A stretch of DNA of 12,857 bases from Desulfurobacteriaceae bacterium (lineage in GTDB: Bacteria > Aquificota > Aquificia > Desulfurobacteriales > Desulfurobacteriaceae). Of this stretch, positions 1 through 5,994 are shown piece after piece. Under the pieces are notes generated by a model, which was given only the letters and a program-made list of their open reading frames with translations, was not told where the DNA came from and searched no databases. The number at the start of each line of letters is the position of its first letter. Within the stretch, counting starts at the first letter, position 1. Location: the NCBI GenBank assembly GCA_027064485.1, contig JAMOPR010000124.1, positions 1-12,857 on the forward strand, given 5' to 3'. Both the position numbers and the translations under genes were made by a program.

Positions 1-2
1 AT

Positions 3-134
3 ACTGGGGTGGCGTTAACTCCTGGTATAGATTTTGGAGAAAATGAAACGAACAAGTATGTAAGATTTTCTTACTGCACGGATGAAAACAAAATCATAGA
101 AGGGTTAGAAAGGCTTTACAGGTATTTGAGGTAA
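3..134 (+). CDS. Class I/II aminotransferase, C-terminal fragment (5' end outside window)
   Basis: The frame is open from the left edge and ends at TAA 132-134, giving 43 residues: TGVALTPGIDFG, then ENETNKYVRFSYCTDE and a final amphipathic helix (KIIEGLERLYRYLR). The pattern 'GV..tPG..FG' followed by a few residues, 'yvRfSy.t' and a terminal helix is the usual C-terminus of PLP-dependent fold-type I aminotransferases of the aspartate aminotransferase group. The Arg of VRFSY corresponds to the residue that binds the substrate alpha-carboxylate. The catalytic lysine and PLP site lie outside the window, so substrate specificity (aspartate, LL-diaminopimelate, methionine or other) cannot be judged. 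The gene converges on fabK with only 10 bases between the stop codons. Confidence 0.8.
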   Translation, partial: TGVALTPGIDFGENETNKYVRFSYCTDENKIIEGLERLYRYLR

Positions 135-135
135 G

Positions 136-153
136 GGGGGAATTTTATCCCCC
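136..153. terminator. Weak GC hairpin between convergent genes
   Basis: GGGGG (136-140), an 8-base AT loop, and CCCCC (149-153) can form a 5-bp all-GC stem exactly between the aminotransferase stop and the fabK stop (145-147 lies in the loop). Neither strand has a U-tract after the stem, so this is not a canonical intrinsic terminator. It is the only hairpin seen at this convergent junction and could help stop transcription in both directions. Low confidence. Confidence 0.22.
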
Positions 154-1095
154 GAAAAATCTGTTGCACATTTCTTTTAGTCTCTTCTCTGCACCTTCCA
201 TAATATCTTTGATTATTTCTTCTGCAGTTTCTTCTTTATTAACGTAACCTACTACCTGACCTGCCATTACAGAACCCCATTCAACATCACCCTGTTCTGC
301 GGCAAGTCTCAATCTGCCTCTTCCGAGTTCTTCAAGTTTTTCTTTTGGCGTCCCGGAGAATTCGAGTTCTGCAAATTTCTTAGTAAGTTTATTTTCAAGC
401 AGTCTGACGGGATGTCCTGTGGTAATACCTGTAACTGTAACTTGATTAAAGCGCGCTTTGAGTATTTTCTCTTTATACTTGGGATGAACGTTGCACTCTT
501 TAGCAGCTAAAAATCTTGTTCCCACCTGAATACCTTCAGCTCCCAAAGCAAAAGCTGCTGCTGCCTGTTCTCCTAAAGCGATGCCTCCAGCAGCAATTAC
601 AGGAATATTTACTGCTCTAACTATAGAAGGAATTAAAACCATAGTTGTTAGCTTTCCTATGTGTCCTCCAGCTTCCATTCCTTCGGCTATTACAGCGTCA
701 ACGCCTATCCTTTCCATTCTTTTAGCCAACGCATCACTGGCAACAACGGGAATAACTTTTATTCCTTTTTCTTTAAAAGCAGGAATGTATTTGCCGGGAT
801 TTCCTGCTCCGGTAGTTACGACCGAAACTTCCTCTTCAAGGCAGACGTTTATTATCTCTTCTGCGTTTGGCATCATGAGCATTATGTTAACGCCAAAGGG
901 CTTATCGGTAAGTTCCTTACATTTTCTAATTTCTTCTCTCAGTTCATCGGCACTTCTGCTTCCGCCGGCGATAATTCCGAGACCTCCGGCGTTTGATACT
1001 GCTGCTGCTAATTCCGCATCGGCTATCCAAGCCATTCCCCCCTGCAGTATGGGATATTCAATTCCTAAAATTTCACATACCCTCGTTTTGAGCAT
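145..1095 (-). CDS. fabK: Enoyl-[acyl-carrier-protein] reductase FabK (FMN-dependent)
   Basis: A 316-residue TIM-barrel flavoprotein of the FabK / nitronate-monooxygenase-like family. FabK uses FMN and NAD(P)H to reduce trans-2-enoyl-ACP, the last step of each fatty-acid elongation cycle, in the cytoplasm. Visible family marks are [20 protein letters not shown] at the N-terminus (residues 15-34), GGLGIIAGG (37-45), [12 protein letters not shown] (65-76), [10 protein letters not shown] (138-147) with the candidate catalytic His145, the FMN-phosphate segments VIAAGGI (166-172) and [12 protein letters not shown] (185-196), and [11 protein letters not shown] (225-235). Length matches FabK (about 315-325). 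The ATG is preceded by a strong GGAGGAG Shine-Dalgarno. It is the last gene of the yceD-rpmF-plsX-fabH-fabK operon, 30 bases after fabH, which supports FabK over a catabolic nitronate monooxygenase. No fabI, fabL or fabV is visible in the window. Confidence 0.9.
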   Translation of the reverse strand: MLKTRVCEILGIEYPILQGGMAWIADAELAAAVSNAGGLGIIAGGSRSADELREEIRKCKELTDKPFGVNIMLMMPNAEEIINVCLEEEVSVVTTGAGNPGKYIPAFKEKGIKVIPVVASDALAKRMERIGVDAVIAEGMEAGGHIGKLTTMVLIPSIVRAVNIPVIAAGGIALGEQAAAAFALGAEGIQVGTRFLAAKECNVHPKYKEKILKARFNQVTVTGITTGHPVRLLENKLTKKFAELEFSGTPKEKLEELGRGRLRLAAEQGDVEWGSVMAGQVVGYVNKEETAEEIIKDIMEGAEKRLKEMCNRFFGG

Positions 1096-1125
1096 TTCTC
1101 TCCTCCAGTTTCAGCAGTAAGTCAA

Positions 1126-2064
1126 TTATAATTTTATGATGCAAGAACCCCAGGTAAATCCTCCTCCAAAAGCAACGAGAAGGACTAAATCTCCTTTTTT
1201 TGCGGCGCCGCTTTTGATGGCTTCATCTAAAGCTATGGGGATGGAAGCAGCGCTTGTATTGCCGTATTTATTGAGATTAATGAATACTTTACCTTTTTCT
1301 ATTCCTAACCTTTCGGCTACGGCGTTTATTATTCTAACGTTAGCTTGGTGGGGGATGAGAAGAGAAATATCTTTAGGTGAAACGTCGGTTTTTTCAAGAA
1401 CTCTCTTTGCAGATTCAACCATGGTTCTGACAGCTACTTTAAAAACTTCGTTTCCCTTCATTTTGAGGTAGTAGGGAGGAGATTCGTTACTTCCAACAGA
1501 GTTAACGTAGAGAAGGTTGCCGTAGTTTCCATCTGCTCCAAGGTCAAAACCTAATATTCCTTCATCTTGAGATTTTTCCAGCAGAACAGCTCCAGCGCCG
1601 TCTCCGAAGAGAATACATGTGGTTCTGTCGTTCCAGTCAAGAATTTTTGAGAACCTCTCTGCTCCTACGATAAGTGCTCTGGAGATGTTTTTGCTTCTCA
1701 TTATTGAATCGGCTACGTAAAGGGCGTAGATGAATCCGGTGCAGGCAGCTGATATATCGAAAGCTATGGAATTTTTATTTTTAAGGAATGCCTGTAATTT
1801 GCAAGCTGTAGAGGGAAAGAAGGCATCAGGTGTGGCTGTGGCGACAATGATAAGTCCAAGCTCTTCCGGCTTTAAACCAGAGATATTTAGGGAGGCTTTA
1901 TAGGCTAACTCTGCTGTTGTTTCCTCTTTGCTTATTCTTCTTTCCTTTATGCCCGTTCTTGTTGTTATCCATTCGTCGGACGTTTCTACCATTTTTTCAA
2001 GGTCGTGGTTGGTGAGGATTTTTTCAGGAAGGTAAGAGCCAGTTGAGACTACTTTTATTCCCAT
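1126..2064 (-). CDS. fabH: Beta-ketoacyl-ACP synthase III (FabH)
   Basis: A 312-residue thiolase-fold condensing enzyme. FabH joins acetyl-CoA (or another short acyl-CoA) with malonyl-ACP to start fatty-acid synthesis. The complete catalytic triad is visible: Cys108 in DISAACTGF, His239 in LIPHQANVRI and Asn269 in KYGNTSAASIP. Other marks are the N-terminal SYLPEKILTN, the substrate-site segment DEWITTRTGI (30-39), and FGDGAGAVLLE (153-163). The C-terminal GGGFTWGSCIIKL is typical of the family. Length is normal. The start codon lies 4 bases after the plsX TAG, with the purine-rich GGGTAGGAAA as its only ribosome-binding sequence, so translational coupling to plsX is likely. Acyl-group preference (straight or branched primer) cannot be read from the sequence. 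Confidence 0.95.
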   Translation of the reverse strand: MGIKVVSTGSYLPEKILTNHDLEKMVETSDEWITTRTGIKERRISKEETTAELAYKASLNISGLKPEELGLIIVATATPDAFFPSTACKLQAFLKNKNSIAFDISAACTGFIYALYVADSIMRSKNISRALIVGAERFSKILDWNDRTTCILFGDGAGAVLLEKSQDEGILGFDLGADGNYGNLLYVNSVGSNESPPYYLKMKGNEVFKVAVRTMVESAKRVLEKTDVSPKDISLLIPHQANVRIINAVAERLGIEKGKVFINLNKYGNTSAASIPIALDEAIKSGAAKKGDLVLLVAFGGGFTWGSCIIKL

Positions 2065-2068
2065 TTTC

Positions 2069-3067
2069 CTACCCGTATTTTTCTAAATTCTCTTCTATAT
2101 GGCTGTTTAAATTACTTTCTGCGAATTGGCAAGCTATTCTTATAGCGTTTTTTATGGCTTTGGCGTTCGAACTTCCGTGAGATATTATAACAGGTGCTTT
2201 AACACCGAGTAGTGGAGCACCGCCCCATTCAGCGTAGTCTATTCTTTTCTTGAAGCTCTTTACAGCAGGTTTTAAGGTTATGGCACCTAAACGGGAGATG
2301 AAGTGTTTTTCTATTTCTTCTTTTAATACTTTGGCTAAAACTTTTGCAAGGCTTTCGCTGAGCTTAAGTGCAACGTTGCCGACAAATCCGTCACACACGA
2401 TTACATCAAAGTTACCGGAATAGATGTCTCTTCCTTCTGCGTTGCCGACGAAATTGAGACCTTTTTTAGAGGCTTGTTTTAATAACTTATAGGCTTCTTT
2501 TGTTAATTCGTTTCCTTTGGTTTCCTCTTCGCCGATGTTGAGGAGACCAATGCGGGGATTTTCATCGCCTAAAACGTATTTGGCATAAGCTTCACCCATC
2601 ACGGCAAACTGCAAGAGGTGCCGGGGTTTGCAGTCAACGTTAGCACCAACATCAAGCAAAAAAGTGTATCCCTTTAGGTTTGGAAGTATAGTTGATATAG
2701 CTGGTCTTTCTACTCCTTTTAACCTTCCGAGGGAAAAGAGAGAGATAGCCATAACTGCACCGGTGTTTCCTGCGCTGACAAACGCGTCGGCTTTTTTGTC
2801 TTTAATTAGAGACATTCCGATGTGAATTGAGGAATTTCTTTTTTTAAGAGCTCTTGAAGGTTGTTCATCCATGGAGACGGATTCCGGTGCATCAACTATT
2901 TTTATGAGATTGTCAGAGTAAGAATATTTGGATAATTCTTTTTCTATAAGTTCTTTCTTTCCCGTTAGAATTACTTCTATCCCTAACTCTTTTGCCGCCT
3001 GAACTGCCCCTCTTACAGGAACTTGGGGGGCATTGTCACCCCCCATGGCGTCCAGAACCACCCTCAT
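2069..3067 (-). CDS. plsX: Phosphate acyltransferase PlsX
   Basis: A 332-residue protein that matches PlsX over its whole length. PlsX converts acyl-ACP plus inorganic phosphate to acyl-phosphate, the acyl donor for PlsY in phospholipid synthesis, and works at the inner face of the cytoplasmic membrane. Diagnostic segments are VVLDAMGGDNAPQ at the N-terminus, EQPSRALKKRNSSI, AFVSAGNTGAVMA, FLLDVGANVDCKP, LLNIGEEETKGNE, FVGNAEGRDIYSG, VIVCDGFVGNVALKL and GGAPLLGVKAPVIISHG. The ATG directly abuts the rpmF stop (TAAATG) and has no strong Shine-Dalgarno of its own, so it is probably translated by coupling to rpmF. The order rpmF-plsX-fabH is among the most conserved lipid-synthesis neighbourhoods in bacteria. 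Confidence 0.97.
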   Translation of the reverse strand: MRVVLDAMGGDNAPQVPVRGAVQAAKELGIEVILTGKKELIEKELSKYSYSDNLIKIVDAPESVSMDEQPSRALKKRNSSIHIGMSLIKDKKADAFVSAGNTGAVMAISLFSLGRLKGVERPAISTILPNLKGYTFLLDVGANVDCKPRHLLQFAVMGEAYAKYVLGDENPRIGLLNIGEEETKGNELTKEAYKLLKQASKKGLNFVGNAEGRDIYSGNFDVIVCDGFVGNVALKLSESLAKVLAKVLKEEIEKHFISRLGAITLKPAVKSFKKRIDYAEWGGAPLLGVKAPVIISHGSSNAKAIKNAIRIACQFAESNLNSHIEENLEKYG

Positions 3068-3247
3068 TTACTCTTCTACCTCGATTACTGTCTCTCCTTT
3101 GTAGTAACCGCAATACTTGCACACTCTGTGCGGGAGCTTAGGTTGGAGACAGTTTGGGCAGGTTGAAATTGCGGGCATTTTGGCTTTCCAGTGTGTCCTT
3201 CTTTTGTCCCTTCTCGTTCTTGAAACCTTTCTCTTTGGAACTGCCAT
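3068..3247 (-). CDS. rpmF: 50S ribosomal protein L32, zinc-binding form
   Basis: A 59-residue basic protein beginning [17 protein letters not shown], the classic L32 N-terminus, followed by HWKA and a zinc ribbon made of CPNC (Cys30, Cys33) and CKYC (Cys43, Cys46). All four ligands are present, so this is the C+ form that binds zinc, not a zinc-independent paralogue. L32 is a late-assembling protein of the large subunit. The frame is open 20 codons further upstream, but that stretch overlaps yceD. The ATG at 3245-3247 is preferred because the L32 N-terminus starts there and AAGGAGAAG, formed by the last codons of yceD, sits just upstream. One base separates it from the yceD stop. Confidence 0.97.
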   Translation of the reverse strand: MAVPKRKVSRTRRDKRRTHWKAKMPAISTCPNCLQPKLPHRVCKYCGYYKGETVIEVEE

Positions 3248-3248
3248 T

Positions 3249-3770
3249 TTACTTCTCCTTTGAAAATTTGTCTTTGAGAATTTTAAGTTTTTCCCAGCGT
3301 TTATCAACGGTAGGTTTACTTTTCTCGACCTCCTCTTCCTCTTCTTCTACATTTGGTAGTTGGCAGTTTTCACTGCACAGGGGTTTAACCGGTAAGTTGA
3401 GCATAATCTGTTCTTCAACTACTTCTGCGAGGTCGAGGACGTCGGAATCGGAAAACTTTACATCGAGTTCAGAAGACTTTATCTCTCCACCTGTGATTTC
3501 GGAAGTAGGTAGTAACTTGTATTTGAAATCTTTGTCTATCTTGTGCATGTATTTTTTGTTGCACCTGCTACAGGTTAGTTCCACTTCTCCTTTTATGTTA
3601 CCCTCTAAATCATATCCAACAGGTTTTTTTGTGATTTCGATGTGGAGTTTAAAAGAAGAAGCTTTGGAAACCTCTTCTTCTGGAAGGTGCATAATAGAGG
3701 ACTGTATTTCTGTGTCTATTTTAATAGGTTCTTTGGCAGTAACTTCGTTAAGATTTACTTTCCTCTTCAT
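3249..3770 (-). CDS. yceD: YceD/DUF177 family protein (large-subunit rRNA accumulation protein)
   Basis: A 173-residue acidic cytoplasmic protein of the DUF177/YceD family, recognised from its position directly before rpmF and from its layout. An N-terminal beta-rich part leads to [14 protein letters not shown] (Cys67, Cys70). A central acidic segment follows, then the family hallmark [10 protein letters not shown] (Cys132, Cys136), which can complete a four-Cys metal site. The tail is Glu-rich and then Lys-rich. In E. coli and plants the family supports 23S rRNA accumulation, with unknown biochemistry. Residues 142-148 are a run of glutamates, probably disordered. The ATG has AGGTGAAGAG upstream and is the first start codon of the leftward operon, facing the divergent control region. 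Confidence 0.85.
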   Translation of the reverse strand: MKRKVNLNEVTAKEPIKIDTEIQSSIMHLPEEEVSKASSFKLHIEITKKPVGYDLEGNIKGEVELTCSRCNKKYMHKIDKDFKYKLLPTSEITGGEIKSSELDVKFSDSDVLDLAEVVEEQIMLNLPVKPLCSENCQLPNVEEEEEEVEKSKPTVDKRWEKLKILKDKFSKEK

Positions 3771-3802
3771 GACTCTTCACCTGTGATAATATTGATACAA
3801 AA

Positions 3803-3828
3803 TTTGAAGCATAAAGTTATGCTTTAAA
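3803..3828. promoter_or_regulatory. Palindromic operator candidate in the divergent control region
   Basis: The core AAGCATAAAGTTATGCTT (3807-3824) is a perfect 8-bp inverted repeat with a 2-base centre. Beyond one non-complementary G/T pair, TTT (3803-3805) and AAA (3826-3828) pair again, extending the symmetry to 26 bases. Size and AT-rich character fit a dimeric helix-turn-helix repressor site. It overlaps the proposed -35 of the rightward promoter and would lie in the 5' leader of the leftward operon if the symmetric -10 is used, so it could control both. It might instead act as an RNA hairpin in the yceD leader. No regulator is encoded in the window and I do not recognise the motif. Confidence 0.5.
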
Positions 3829-3851
3829 ACGGACTTTGCAAATCGTATTAT
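3823..3851 (+). promoter_or_regulatory. Candidate sigma-70-type promoter for the rightward operon
   Basis: TTTAAA (3823-3828; two mismatches to TTGACA), a 17-base spacer and TATTAT (3846-3851; one mismatch to TATAAT). This is the best spaced pair in the 128-base intergenic region and lies 48 bases upstream of the TTG start at 3899. Assignment is by consensus only. Confidence 0.45.
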
Positions 3852-3852
3852 A
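3847..3852 (-). promoter_or_regulatory. Candidate -10 element for the leftward yceD operon
   Basis: The minus strand reads a perfect TATAAT here, in the same nine bases (GTATTATAC) that supply the rightward -10. No good -35 is present at 16-18 bases, and there is no TG extension. Transcription would start near 3840 and give a leader of about 70 bases that contains the palindrome. Confidence 0.35.
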
Positions 3853-3885
3853 CTTCCTAACTTTAAAAGGCACTTTTAATGAAAA

Positions 3886-3893
3886 AAAGGAGG
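3886..3893 (+). promoter_or_regulatory. Ribosome-binding site that fixes the TTG start at 3899
   Basis: AAAGGAGG, a near-perfect anti-16S match, is followed by a 5-base spacer and TTG at 3899-3901. No ATG or GTG lies at a suitable distance, and the signal peptide begins exactly at this TTG. A TTG further upstream in the same frame (3836) has no ribosome-binding site and would put a long extra segment before the signal peptide. Confidence 0.8.
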
Positions 3894-3898
3894 CTATC

Positions 3899-4450
3899 TT
3901 GAAAAAGTCAATTTTTGCTCTATCAGTTTTCCTGACGGTTTCTTCTCTATCTCTGCACGCTGAGGAAAGTTCAAAAGTTGTTGCTGAGGTAAATGGTATA
4001 AAAATTACCGAGCAGCAGCTTGATGAGGCTTTAAAAGCTGTCCCTCCAAATATGAAGAGTGTGCCGAATCTGAGGAGTATGGTATTGGAGAATCTCATTA
4101 AGGAAGATTTGCTTTATTCTCAGGCATTGAAAGAGAACCTTGAGAATGACCCCGAGGTGAGAAAAGCTATTGAGATGGCAAAGAAGAGGATACTGATACT
4201 TTACTTGCTCAAAAAGCACGTAAAACCTTCTGATGTAAAGGTAAGTGATGCTGAAGTTAAGGCTTTCTATGAGAAGAACAAGAAAATTTTTAGCGTAAAC
4301 GGAAAACCTGTAGATTTTAAGTCTTTAGAGCCAAGGCTTAAAGAGGCTTTATTGGAAAATAAACGTAAAGAAGCTTACATAAAGAGTTTAAACGATTACA
4401 TTAACAAGCTGAGGGCTTCGGGTAAGGTTAAGGTGTTTACTGCTAAATAA
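3899..4450 (+). CDS. Small periplasmic SurA-N-domain protein without a parvulin domain
   Basis: A 183-residue predicted secreted protein with TTG start. Residues 1-21 form a signal peptide (LKKSIFALSVFL..., cleavage likely after SLHA). The mature part opens with VVAEVNGIKITEQQLDEAL, the standard start of the SurA/PrsA chaperone N-domain. A mostly helical segment follows, with VKVSDAEVKAFYEKNKKIF, the linker that normally precedes a parvulin domain. Here the parvulin domain is absent: the sequence passes through VNGKPVDFKSLEP into the terminal helix of such chaperones, ending LRASGKVKVF. It is therefore probably a chaperone-only relative with no prolyl isomerase activity. It is first in the rightward operon, 30 bases before the full-length SurA, and may bind unfolded outer-membrane proteins with it. 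That role is inferred. Confidence 0.75.
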   Translation: MKKSIFALSVFLTVSSLSLHAEESSKVVAEVNGIKITEQQLDEALKAVPPNMKSVPNLRSMVLENLIKEDLLYSQALKENLENDPEVRKAIEMAKKRILILYLLKKHVKPSDVKVSDAEVKAFYEKNKKIFSVNGKPVDFKSLEPRLKEALLENKRKEAYIKSLNDYINKLRASGKVKVFTAK

Positions 4451-4480
4451 TGGCTATATCCGTTTTTGGAGGGAGTAGTT

Positions 4481-5335
4481 ATGAGCAGGAAGTTAGTGAT
4501 ACTGGCTATTTTTTCACTGCTTTTTTCTGCACCTGCCGTTGCCAAAATCGTAGATTACATAGCTGCGATTGTTAATGGACAACCTATCCTTTACAGTGAA
4601 GTGGTAAAGTTTGCAAAGGAAAACGGCATTGAAGATTTGGAAGAAGCGCGGGATAAAGTAATAGAAAGAAAAATCCTCCTCACCCAAGCCCAATCCAAAG
4701 GTTTAAAAGTAACCGACAAAGAACTTAATGCAGCTTTAGAAGATTTAGCAAAGAGAAGTGGTGCAAAGAGCATAGAAGATTTTAAAAAGATGCTCCAGTC
4801 TCAGGGTATATCTTTTGAGGACCTCAAGGAGAATTTAAGGGAACAGCTACTGATAGCTAAACTAATCGCAAAGGATGTAAAGTCTAAAATCAAAGTGTCG
4901 GATGTAGAAATTAAAAAAATCTGCAGTAGTTTAAAATCTCATCCTGTAAGAACTGTTTACTACATATACACAAGGACTGAAGACAAAGCTCAAAAAGCTC
5001 TTGAGCTTTTAAAGCAAGGAGTTCCTTTCGAGAAAGTAGCGAAAGAGCTTTCGGAAGACCCTGTTACGGCTCAAAACGGAGGATACGTAGGGGAGGTAAC
5101 AAAGGGGTCGTTGATAAAACCTCTCGATATAGCTGTATGGTCAATAAGTCCGGGAACTTACAAATTGGTGCAGACGAAAAACGGTTATTACATTGTTTTT
5201 GTTAAGTCGGAAAAGTTGCCTTCCTGCAATGAAGAGGAAATTAAGAAGCGTCTTTTTGTTCAGAAATTTCAGAAAGCGCTCAAAGAATACGTTGATAAAC
5301 TAAAGAGAACTGCAAGCGTTAAAGTTTACATGTAA
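4481..5335 (+). CDS. surA: SurA-like periplasmic chaperone / peptidyl-prolyl isomerase
   Basis: A 284-residue protein. The ATG at 4481 is chosen over an in-frame upstream start because GGAGGGAG sits just before it and the signal peptide starts there: MSRKLVILAIFSLLFSAPAVA, cleavage likely after Ala21. The mature N-terminus KIVDYIAAIVNGQPILYSEV is the SurA N-domain opening; the helical chaperone domain runs to about residue 150. One parvulin (PpiC) domain follows at about 155-245, with ALELLKQGVPFEKVAKELSE, NGGYVGEVTKGSL, a hydrophobic PLDIAVWSISPGTY segment and NGYYIVFVKSE. A terminal helix (KFQKALKEYVDKLKRTASV) completes the fold. E. coli SurA has two parvulin domains; this one has a single domain, as is common in other phyla. 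It should escort outer-membrane proteins across the periplasm. An Omp85 gene lies at the other end of the window. Confidence 0.85.
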   Translation: MSRKLVILAIFSLLFSAPAVAKIVDYIAAIVNGQPILYSEVVKFAKENGIEDLEEARDKVIERKILLTQAQSKGLKVTDKELNAALEDLAKRSGAKSIEDFKKMLQSQGISFEDLKENLREQLLIAKLIAKDVKSKIKVSDVEIKKICSSLKSHPVRTVYYIYTRTEDKAQKALELLKQGVPFEKVAKELSEDPVTAQNGGYVGEVTKGSLIKPLDIAVWSISPGTYKLVQTKNGYYIVFVKSEKLPSCNEEEIKKRLFVQKFQKALKEYVDKLKRTASVKVYM

Positions 5336-5351
5336 ATCGGGAGGAAGTTTC

Positions 5352-5993
5352 TTGGTTACGGTGAAGCTAAAACCGATTGAGGAGATACTAAAATACCTGA
5401 AAAAAGAGTGGAACGTTGGAATAGTTGGGTGTGAAATCGGTTCATCGAGATGTAAAAACGGCGGACTCAGGGAAGCAAAAAAGCTGGCTGAAGTTTTAGC
5501 ACTTAACGGTTATACCGTAGCCTTTATATCCTCGCCGGGTGGAACCTGTATTTTGGAAAGACTTAAAAAAAATATTCTTAGGGACATAGAAGAAAAATGT
5601 GATGTGGTGGTTTCTTTAGCCTGCGGAGCCGGAACGCAGGTATTGGCGGAAAACCTTGACATTCCAGTAATAACCGGCGTTGATACTCTTTTCATTGGAG
5701 CGGAGACAGACAGTTACACTTTTAAAGAATACTGCATTGCTTGCGGCAATTGCATCATTTCCTCAACTGGGGGAATATGCCCGGTAGCAAGATGCCCGAA
5801 ATCACTTTTAAACGGTCCGTGCGGCGGAGCTATTAATGGAAGGTGTGAAGTAGATTCATCTATGCCGTGCATTTGGTATGTCATTGAAAAGAGAATGGAA
5901 GAGTTAGAGACCATTGCAAGTCTCAAATTGCCTCAACCTCCGGCTGACCATTCCAAGTTTATCCATCCGCGAGAATTAAAGGTGGAGGACTGA
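5352..5993 (+). CDS. metV: MetV: cysteine-rich partner subunit of methylene-tetrahydrofolate reductase
   Basis: A 213-residue cytoplasmic protein of the methylene-THF reductase C-terminal-like family (MetV, Pfam DUF2229/MTHFR_C type). It carries an N-terminal VGCEIGSSRCKNGG (Cys27, Cys34), an alpha/beta core with DVVVSLACGAGTQVLAENL, and a dense cysteine block at residues 128-173: CIACGNC, GGICPVARCP, LNGPCGGAINGRC and MPC. Eight cysteines in that block, 13 in all, suggest Fe-S clusters and/or zinc. In acetogens MetV pairs with MetF to move electrons to the flavin that reduces methylene-THF. The start is TTG with GGGAGG 7 bases upstream. It lies 16 bases after surA and 1 base before metF, so co-production with MetF is nearly certain. 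Confidence 0.88.
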   Translation: MVTVKLKPIEEILKYLKKEWNVGIVGCEIGSSRCKNGGLREAKKLAEVLALNGYTVAFISSPGGTCILERLKKNILRDIEEKCDVVVSLACGAGTQVLAENLDIPVITGVDTLFIGAETDSYTFKEYCIACGNCIISSTGGICPVARCPKSLLNGPCGGAINGRCEVDSSMPCIWYVIEKRMEELETIASLKLPQPPADHSKFIHPRELKVED

Positions 5994-5994
5994 A

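Noticed and set aside
136-153. Strong bidirectional intrinsic terminator between the aminotransferase gene and fabK
   Set aside because: The stem is only 5 bp and neither side has a U-tract; kept only as a weak hairpin.
581-1120. Long plus-strand open frame opposite fabK (and similar ones opposite fabH, plsX and yceD)
   Set aside because: It lies wholly antisense to clearly conserved genes, has no ribosome-binding site or recognisable domain, and such frames are common opposite codon-biased genes.
1125-1130. Perfect minus-strand TATAAT at the end of fabH as an internal promoter for fabK
   Set aside because: No -35-like sequence lies 16-18 bases upstream and no extended -10 is present; the sequence is part of an AT-rich stop region.
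3248-3307. Longer L32 with a 20-residue N-terminal extension
   Set aside because: The extension overlaps yceD and lacks a ribosome-binding site; MAVPKRK is the normal L32 N-terminus and has AAGGAGAAG just upstream.
3782-3790. Plus-strand extended -10 (TGTGATAAT) near the yceD start
   Set aside because: No -35 match upstream, and the TTTAAA/TATTAT pair closer to the rightward gene is better spaced.
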